DNA from: Methylotenera sp.
GTDB taxonomy: Bacteria; Pseudomonadota; Gammaproteobacteria; Burkholderiales; Methylophilaceae
Direction: 5' to 3'
Length of the DNA: 53,094 nt
Assembly: GCA_005777825.1 (NCBI GenBank)
Contig: SXLB01000049.1
Location: 1 to 53,094, forward strand
The translations under genes and the position numbers were made by a program. The notes beneath the pieces were generated by a model. The model had not been told where the DNA came from, searched no databases, and saw nothing but the letters and a program-made list of their open reading frames with translations. Positions 47,764-53,094 of the stretch are shown here, one piece after another. Positions within the stretch are counted from its first letter, which is position 1; each line of letters opens with the position of its first letter.

Positions 47764-48013
47764 GCCATTTTTGCTATTTTCTCCATATATCTCAATGACT
47801 TAGCGTGTTTTTGTGATAAAAATAATATCGTTATAAATGAATAACATACGAAATTATATGAATGTAGATTATGAGGATAATGCCGAAAGCATTTGAATTG
47901 CCCTTAGCCACCCAGAATGAAGCGGTAAGCTATAGAACAAAAATGGCGGGTCAGGGGATTGGACTCACTGCCACGTTTAGCCATAGGCAGTGAATATAGG
48001 ATGGGAATAAAAG
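47764..48013. other. AT-rich gene-free stretch between rnpB and the mraZ promoter
   Basis: About 250 bases without a coding frame that I can support. The part 47764-47900 is markedly AT-rich, with runs such as gataaaaataatatcgttataaatg, unlike the surrounding genes. A 7-bp inverted repeat (cactgcc / ggcagtg, near 47968-47994) lies 20-46 bases past the rnpB 3' end and may belong to its 3' processing or termination, although it has no T-tract. I see no tRNA. Confidence 0.5.
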
Positions 48014-48420
48014 AATTGAAGCTGGCCGATAAGCCGGGTTTTGTAGGCTTTATTGCTAAAGCTGACAGTCATTCATCTAGGCGCACAATTACTTGTGCGC
48101 TCAAGCAACCTACCCGCTGGCAGCGCGAACCACGCCTTATTTACTTGCGTAAAAATGCCAGCCTATTTGGTCTTGCTGCAGATGGAGGTTACCGCGTTTC
48201 ACCGTAACTTAATACGCTCGTCTCTGTGGCCCTATTCCGCGCCTTATGCTCCAAGGCTTGCGCCTTTGAAGGTTTCGACGGACGGCCGTTAGCCGTCATC
48301 TTGCTCTGTGCAGCCCGGACTTTCCTCCCTTCACCAAGAAAGCCCGCAGGGGGCTTCCCCATTCAACTATGCCAGTAAACTGGCAAGTTAAATGTGAACG
48401 GCGACTGTCTAGCCAGCTTC
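48014..48420 (-). ncRNA. rnpB: RNase P RNA (class A)
   Basis: Catalytic RNA that removes 5' leaders from pre-tRNAs. The 5' end GAAGCTGGCTAGACAGTCGC pairs with the 3' end GGCCAGCTTC as helix P1. Core signatures are gaggaaagtccgggct, acagaga, gcaagaccaaatagg, gggtaggttgcttgag, cctagatgaatgactgtc and acccggcttatcgg. The P18 hairpin gcgcacaa-GTAA-ttgtgcgc has a GNRA loop. P3 looks long and forked. The segment between ACAGAGA (48221-48227) and GGTAACC (48187-48193) is only 27 bases, so helices P11-P14 seem lost or much reduced. The rsmI/pyrC/rnpB/mraZ neighbourhood is typical. Confidence 0.96.
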
Positions 48421-48426
48421 ACGCTT

Positions 48427-48432
48427 AGTTTA
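48427..48432 (-). promoter_or_regulatory. -10 element of rnpB
   Basis: TAAACT on the minus strand lies 6 bases before the predicted RNA 5' end at 48420, the right distance for initiation directly at the mature 5' end. The -35 region is weak (cctattta), so the promoter assignment rests on the -10 and its position. Confidence 0.5.
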
Positions 48433-48458
48433 ACACGGCAAGAGCTATAAATAGGCGC

Positions 48459-49505
48459 TTAAAGCGATTGCATTTTCCATGCAATAGGCTGACCAGCCCT
48501 TAATGGGACGATGCTGTCGTCGGCAAACGGCAAGCTGGCCGGCACGCTCCAACTTTGCCTATGCAATTGAATGCGGCTCGTGTTGCGCGGCAAACCGTAA
48601 AAATCTGCCCCATGAAAACTAGCGAACCCTTCCAACTTATCCAAGGCGCCCACCGCGTCAAAGGCCTCGGCATACAATTCCATCGCCGTGTGTGCCGTAT
48701 ACATGCCAGCACAACCGCAAGCGGCTTCTTTGGTGTGCTTGGCATGCGGCGCACTGTCGGTACCCAAGAAAAACTTAGCATTGCCCGATATAGCGACATG
48801 CAGCAAAGCCTGACGGTGCTCTTCGCGCTTCAATATCGGCAAACAATAATGATGCGGCTGTATGCCACCAACAAACATGGCATTACGGTTCATTAACAAA
48901 TGGTGAGCAGTAATGGTGGCGCCCACATTGGCCGGTGTATGCAAGACAAAGTCAGCCGCATCCTTGGTCGTGATGTGCTCAAACACCACTTTCAATGCTG
49001 GGTAGTCTTTAACAATGGCGAGCATATGCCGCTCAATAAACACACGCTCTCTATCGAACACATCCACCTGCGCGTCCGTCACCTCGGCATGCACCAACAA
49101 TGGCAAGCCTAACTTCTCCATCTCGGCCAAGGCTAGCCTACAATGCGCCAAATCCGTGACCCCTGAATCGCTATTGGTGGTTGCCCCGGCTGGGTAAAAT
49201 TTCACCCCGTACACTACGCCGCTGGCCACCGCCGCCCTAATCTCTTCTGCGCTGGTGTTATCGGTTAGATACAAGGTCATCAGCGGTTCAAAATTAATGC
49301 CGCTAGGTAGCGCCGCCAAGATGCGTTGCCGGTAGGCCAAAGCCAAGGCCGTGGTGGTCACAGGCGGGCGTAAATTAGGCATGATCATGGCCCTAGCAAA
49401 CTGCCGAGCGCTGTCAGGCAAAACGGCCTTTAAGGCCTCACCGTCGCGCAAGTGTAAATGCCAGTCGTCTGGGCGAGTAAGGGTCAATGTGTTGATGATG
49501 GTCAT
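48459..49505 (-). CDS. pyrC: Dihydroorotase
   Basis: Zinc enzyme of pyrimidine synthesis, cyclising carbamoyl aspartate to dihydroorotate. The 348 residues match the short class II (E. coli PyrC) type. Metal ligands are seen in [10 protein letters not shown] (His16, His18), the carboxylated lysine region [27 protein letters not shown] and the final Asp in [11 protein letters not shown]. It ends 38 bases before the rnpB 5' end and starts 16 bases after rsmI, so rsmI and pyrC may share a transcript. Confidence 0.98.
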   Translation of the reverse strand: MTIINTLTLTRPDDWHLHLRDGEALKAVLPDSARQFARAMIMPNLRPPVTTTALALAYRQRILAALPSGINFEPLMTLYLTDNTSAEEIRAAVASGVVYGVKFYPAGATTNSDSGVTDLAHCRLALAEMEKLGLPLLVHAEVTDAQVDVFDRERVFIERHMLAIVKDYPALKVVFEHITTKDAADFVLHTPANVGATITAHHLLMNRNAMFVGGIQPHHYCLPILKREEHRQALLHVAISGNAKFFLGTDSAPHAKHTKEAACGCAGMYTAHTAMELYAEAFDAVGALDKLEGFASFHGADFYGLPRNTSRIQLHRQSWSVPASLPFADDSIVPLRAGQPIAWKMQSL

Positions 49506-49521
49506 AGAAATATGGCTAACA

Positions 49522-50388
49522 TTAAGGTTCAGATTGCTTTAGCTGCAAGGCTAACTCGTACAATTCGTTTTTTCTCTCACGGCTTATGTCGGCGGCCAAC
49601 TTAACCGCCTGCTTTAAGGGCAATTCGGCTAGCAGCAATGTTAACATGCGCGCCGTTTGCTCCGATATTTCCTCTTGATTTTTCAAAGGCGGCGCCTCCA
49701 CCAAGAGCACAAACTCACCGCGCTGCTGATTGGCATCGGCTTTTAACCAAGCCTGCGCATCAGATAAAAGGCAAGTGTGGACAGTTTCAAAGGTTTTGGT
49801 CAATTCGCGGGCAATCGTAACGCGCCTCTCCTCACCTAGCACTTGTGCCATATCGGCTAGGCTAGCGACTATGCGATGCGGCGCCTCATAAAAAACCAAG
49901 GTCACAGTCTGACTTTTTAAGCCTTCAAGCACTTGGCGCCTAGCGGCCCCACTGGCCGGCAAAAAACCATGAAAGAAAAAACCATTCTGAACTATGCCAC
50001 TCACTGATAAAGCCGTCACCACCGCGCTCACTCCGGGGATGGGCACAACTTTGATGCCGGCTTGTCGTATAAAATTTACCACCACCGCCCCTGGATCGCT
50101 GATACCGGGCGTACCCGCATCGGTAACCAGCGCAATATTCTCTCCGGCTTGCAATTGCACTAACAATTTGGCCGCGGATTGATGCTCATTATGCTCGTGC
50201 ACGGCCATGAGTTTTTTACTGATGGCAAAATGCCCCAACAATCCTGCCGTATGGCGCGTGTCTTCAGCCGCAATGGCATCCACACTTTTTAAGGTGTCCA
50301 ATGCCCGCAAGGTAATATCACTTAAATTGCCTATGGGCGTGGCCACCACATATAATGTACCCAGCGTATTTTTCGTCATTTCACTCAT
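49522..50388 (-). CDS. rsmI: 16S rRNA (cytidine(1402)-2'-O)-methyltransferase
   Basis: SAM-dependent methyltransferase (tetrapyrrole methylase fold) for the ribose of C1402, complementing RsmH. The 288 residues show [45 protein letters not shown] and [15 protein letters not shown] with FFHGFLP. The start is ATG 50388; a second ATG is at 50379. It is divergent from yraN with only 34 bases between starts. Confidence 0.97.
   Translation of the reverse strand: MSEMTKNTLGTLYVVATPIGNLSDITLRALDTLKSVDAIAAEDTRHTAGLLGHFAISKKLMAVHEHNEHQSAAKLLVQLQAGENIALVTDAGTPGISDPGAVVVNFIRQAGIKVVPIPGVSAVVTALSVSGIVQNGFFFHGFLPASGAARRQVLEGLKSQTVTLVFYEAPHRIVASLADMAQVLGEERRVTIARELTKTFETVHTCLLSDAQAWLKADANQQRGEFVLLVEAPPLKNQEEISEQTARMLTLLLAELPLKQAVKLAADISRERKNELYELALQLKQSEP
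50327..50356 (+). promoter_or_regulatory. Candidate promoter for yraN inside the rsmI 5' end
   Basis: TTGCCT (50327-50332), 18-base spacer, perfect TATAAT (50351-50356) on the plus strand, 67 bases before the yraN ATG. The rsmI-yraN gap is only 34 bases, so a promoter overlapping the rsmI coding start would be needed for this rightward unit. Confidence 0.45.
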
Positions 50389-50422
50389 AATGAAAGTTTA
50401 ACGCCTAGCTGCGCTAACGCCT

Positions 50423-50776
50423 ATGAAAATCAACCAAAACAACCCAGGCTTGCTTGCGGAAAACTTGGCAGCCAGCTATCTGATTGAACAAGGCCTGAAG
50501 CTGCTGGTCAAGAATTACCATTGCCGATTTGGCGAGATTGATTTGATCATGCAAGATAAACACACCCTGGTGTTCATTGAAGTAAGGCTGAGAACTAACC
50601 TAGGATTTGGAAATGCCGGCAGCAGCATTACCAAACAAAAACAATTAAAACTTACGCGCACTGCTTCGCATTATTTGCAAGCACATGGCGATGCAGCCTG
50701 TCGCTTCGATGCCATTCTGATGGACAAAGCCGAGGTGGCAAACTTAGTGTGGTTACGTAATGCATTTGACGCATAA
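50423..50776 (+). CDS. yraN: YraN family (UPF0102) nuclease-fold protein
   Basis: A 117-residue member of the UPF0102 family, which has a restriction-endonuclease-like fold; its cellular role is not established. The characteristic block is visible: LLVKNYHCRFGEIDLIMQDKH with LVFIEVRLR, giving the E-x-D ... E-x-(K/R) acidic core, and a conserved GSSITKQKQLKLTRTASHYL. It is divergent from rsmI, as in E. coli, but the lpoA and diaA genes that flank yraN there are not present. Confidence 0.93.
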   Translation: MKINQNNPGLLAENLAASYLIEQGLKLLVKNYHCRFGEIDLIMQDKHTLVFIEVRLRTNLGFGNAGSSITKQKQLKLTRTASHYLQAHGDAACRFDAILMDKAEVANLVWLRNAFDA

Positions 50777-50843
50777 AAAGCGTATCATTCGCAAAAATAT
50801 AGATGCCCCCATCTAATTGCCCTCTCAATTCAAGGAGTCAACC

Positions 50844-51428
50844 ATGCTGTTAAACACTCAAAATATTACCCTAAAGCTTCTCTTGTCCTTAGCATTGATC
50901 GGACAACTCAGCGCCTGCGTCCCGGTAGTTGTCGGTGGTGCAGCAGCTGGCGGAGCGATGGCTAGCGACAGACGTACCTCAGGCATATACGTAGAAGACG
51001 AAAACATAGAATTAAAAGCACTGAAGATGATAGAAACGAACTTAGGTTCAACCGCGCACGTCAATGTCACCAGCTATAACCGCAACGTCTTGTTAACGGG
51101 CGAAGCACCGAGTGCTGAAGCAAAAAGCAAAGCCGAAAGCATGATTAAAGCCATTACCAATATCCGCGGCATCACAAATGAAATCGTTGTGGGTGAAAAA
51201 TCCTCTATCAGCTCACGCAGTAACGATGCTTACTTAACCACCAAAATTAAAACGCAATTCGTAACGGAAAATAAATTTTCTGCCAACTACGTCAAAGTGG
51301 TTACTGAAAACAACGTGGTGTATTTATTAGGTATTGTTACCAAGTCTGAAGCCGATGCTGCCGCTGAAATAGCCAGCAACACCAGTGGCGTGCACAAAGT
51401 AGTGAAGTTATTTGAATACCAACCCTAA
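50844..51428 (+). CDS. dolP: Dual BON-domain outer-membrane lipoprotein (DolP-like)
   Basis: A 194-residue lipoprotein: signal peptide with lipobox LSAC (lipidated Cys25), a glycine/alanine-rich stretch, then two BON domains (about 50-118 and 125-192) containing NVTSYNRNVLLTGEAPS and VVTENNVVYLLGIVTKSEA. In E. coli DolP supports outer-membrane integrity and BAM function. ATG 50844 has AAGGAG 7 bases upstream. The second Cys-adjacent residue is Val, not Asp, so outer-membrane sorting is expected. It follows yraN, as in E. coli once the missing diaA is allowed for. Confidence 0.88.
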   Translation: MLLNTQNITLKLLLSLALIGQLSACVPVVVGGAAAGGAMASDRRTSGIYVEDENIELKALKMIETNLGSTAHVNVTSYNRNVLLTGEAPSAEAKSKAESMIKAITNIRGITNEIVVGEKSSISSRSNDAYLTTKIKTQFVTENKFSANYVKVVTENNVVYLLGIVTKSEADAAAEIASNTSGVHKVVKLFEYQP

Positions 51429-51491
51429 ATACACGATTGATTTATCTTCTTCCAGGCAACAGACCTTAATTTAATATTGGCAAGCCATCTC

Positions 51492-51809
51492 ATGACTAGC
51501 AATCTAAAAACCAGCACGACCACAGGCGAAATTATCATACAAAGTAACACGCGCGCCGGCAAACCCTTTCGCCCTAGCGATTGGGTGGATCGCATGTGCA
51601 GCAGTTACGCTTCCTTTGGGGAAGACCGTAAATTAAAATACTCACCTTACCTCAAACCAAAAGTAATGGATGGGGTACGCTGCCTGGCGGTGGATTTAAA
51701 ACTAAAAACCGTCAACCCAGATGGCTATGCGCAACTCATGCATTTTGCTGAAGAGAATCAGTTAAATGTGGTCGACGAGCACGGCAACAGCATTAGCGCA
51801 CCGCAATAA
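51492..51809 (+). CDS. DUF3579 family protein
   Basis: A 105-residue cytosolic protein of the betaproteobacterial DUF3579 family, recognised by the block GKPFRPSDWVDRMCSSYASF and the segments RKLKYSPYLKPKV and RCLAVDLKLKTVNPDGY. No function is known. The start is the ATG at 51492; a TTG at 51477 would add five residues. The ribosome site is weak. It lies between dolP and trxA. Confidence 0.85.
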   Translation: MTSNLKTSTTTGEIIIQSNTRAGKPFRPSDWVDRMCSSYASFGEDRKLKYSPYLKPKVMDGVRCLAVDLKLKTVNPDGYAQLMHFAEENQLNVVDEHGNSISAPQ

Positions 51810-51913
51810 ATCCGCCCCTTTAAGGCAGCCGTTTTACATTTGGCTCTTCACTAAAACGGTTTTTTTCGTTACGATACGTATTCATTTAAAGTATTAATCA
51901 AATCGAGGTTTTC

Positions 51914-52240
<327 letters not shown>

Positions 52241-52270
52241 ACCCTTTACGCTGTGCACATTATTGAGAAT

Positions 52271-52306
52271 GTGCTTGATTTAAGTCCCTCAAATCAAGCA
52301 CTTTTC
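52271..52306 (+). terminator. Rho-independent terminator of trxA
   Basis: An 11-base perfect stem, gtgcttgattt (52271-52281) with aaatcaagcac (52291-52301), 9-base loop, then ttttc. It lies 31 bases after the trxA stop and before rho. Confidence 0.75.
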
Positions 52307-52366
52307 AAATCTTTCCATCCCTAGTTTTAACCTTCCCTAGATTACCCCTTGTATTAGTGAGCCTTC

Positions 52367-53094
52367 ATGCACTTATCCGACCTTAAACATCTCCCCGTCA
52401 CCGAATTAGTGGACATGGCCATTGCCGACGACATCGACAATGCCAGCCGCATGCGCAAACAAGATCTAATTTTTGCCATCTTGAAGCACAAGGCAAAAAA
52501 AGGTGAGAGCATATTTGGCGATGGCACACTGGAAGTATTGCAAGATGGCTTTGGCTTTTTGCGCTCACCGGACACCTCTTACCTAGCGGGTCCTGACGAC
52601 ATATACGTTTCACCGTCGCAAATTCGCCGCTTTAATTTGCACACGGGTGACAGCATACAAGGTGAAATTCGCATCCCTAAAGACGGTGAACGCTATTTCG
52701 CCCTAGTGAAGGTCGATGTGGTTAACGGTGAAGCGCCGGAAAACACCAAGCATAAAATTCTATTTGAAAACTTAACCCCGCTATTTCCGACCATACCGCT
52801 CACCTTAGAGCGCGATATCAAGGGCGTGGAAAACATTACCAGCCGCGTTATCGACATGATTGCACCGATAGGCCGCGGTCAACGTGGCTTACTGGTTGCC
52901 AGCCCCAAGAGTGGTAAAACGGTGATGATGCAAAACATTGCACACGCCATTACCGCCAATCATCCCGATGTCGTTTTAATCGTCTTACTGATAGACGAGC
53001 GGCCTGAGGAAGTGACCGAAATGACCCGCTCCGTTAAGGGCGAAGTGGTGGCATCGACTTTTGATGAACCTGCAACACGCCACGTGCAAGTGGC
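52367..53094 (+). CDS. rho: Transcription termination factor Rho, 5' part
   Basis: Hexameric RNA helicase that ends transcription. The frame is open from ATG 52367 to the window edge (about 242 codons of roughly 419). Visible parts are the Rho N-terminal helical domain ([18 protein letters not shown]), the RNA-binding cold-shock-like domain with [27 protein letters not shown], and the ATPase start with P-loop [11 protein letters not shown] and [12 protein letters not shown]. The rest lies outside the window. Confidence 0.98.
   Translation, partial: MHLSDLKHLPVTELVDMAIADDIDNASRMRKQDLIFAILKHKAKKGESIFGDGTLEVLQDGFGFLRSPDTSYLAGPDDIYVSPSQIRRFNLHTGDSIQGEIRIPKDGERYFALVKVDVVNGEAPENTKHKILFENLTPLFPTIPLTLERDIKGVENITSRVIDMIAPIGRGQRGLLVASPKSGKTVMMQNIAHAITANHPDVVLIVLLIDERPEEVTEMTRSVKGEVVASTFDEPATRHVQV

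Noticed and set aside
47940-47998. Possible tRNA 3' end (ggggattggactc-like stretch)
   Set aside because: No acceptor-stem partner, no proper T-loop (TTCRA) and no D or anticodon arm could be found on either strand.
47959-48292. Two plus-strand open frames of about 80 codons
   Set aside because: They lie antisense to rnpB, whose conserved RNA signatures explain this sequence.

Overview
The window is a contiguous housekeeping chromosome segment of a Gram-negative bacterium, very probably a betaproteobacterium. The evidence for that is the two-subunit glycyl-tRNA synthetase in the order lnt-glyQ-glyS-gmhB-plsC, the miaB-phoH-ybeY-corC series, trxA directly before rho, a DUF3579 protein, and a complete dcw (division and cell wall) cluster ending in ftsZ-lpxC. 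A Nitrosomonadales or Methylophilaceae-like lineage is my inference from gene order (tkt-gap-pgk-pyk-purC) and is not proven. I see no insertion sequence, prophage, CRISPR array, integrase or defence locus. Layout: (1) 1-7303, plus strand: the 3' part of transketolase, then gap, pgk, pyk, purC, a small DUF1232 membrane protein and inorganic pyrophosphatase, i.e. lower glycolysis/pentose phosphate plus a purine step. Clear intrinsic terminators follow tkt and pgk. (2) 7321-18647, minus strand: miaB, phoH-like ATPase, PsiE-family protein, ybeY, corC, a small secreted protein, lnt, glyQ, glyS, gmhB, plsC and a YgjP-type metalloprotein. These serve tRNA/rRNA maturation, envelope lipid and lipoprotein synthesis and glycine charging. 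(3) 18773-26678: cysG (plus), convergent with an envZ/ompR-type two-component pair (minus). Across an intergenic region holding an OmpR-like tandem repeat lie an EF-hand secreted protein and an LplT-like MFS transporter (plus), convergent with cca and an NDUFA9-like SDR (minus). (4) 26711-47763, minus strand: the lytic transglycosylase slt, then the dcw cluster read from mraZ at the right: mraZ, rsmH, ftsL, ftsI, murE, murF, mraY, murD, ftsW, murG, murC, murB, ddl, ftsQ, ftsA, ftsZ, lpxC. Most junctions overlap by 1-11 bases, so it reads as one long operon. Its promoter is visible, with three 10-bp-spaced MraZ boxes just downstream of the -10. (5) 48014-50388, minus strand: the RNase P RNA gene rnpB, pyrC and rsmI. 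(6) 50423-53094, plus strand: yraN, a dual-BON lipoprotein (DolP-like), a DUF3579 protein, trxA and the 5' part of rho. I found no clearly new multi-gene system. The observations most worth a second look are: an RNase P RNA whose specificity domain looks strongly remodelled; an OmpR-type tandem repeat in front of the EF-hand gene beside ompR/envZ; two stable hairpins between mraZ and rsmH; a CCA-adding enzyme that has lost its HD residues; a probable leaderless promoter at lnt; and a basic low-complexity tail on FtsQ.
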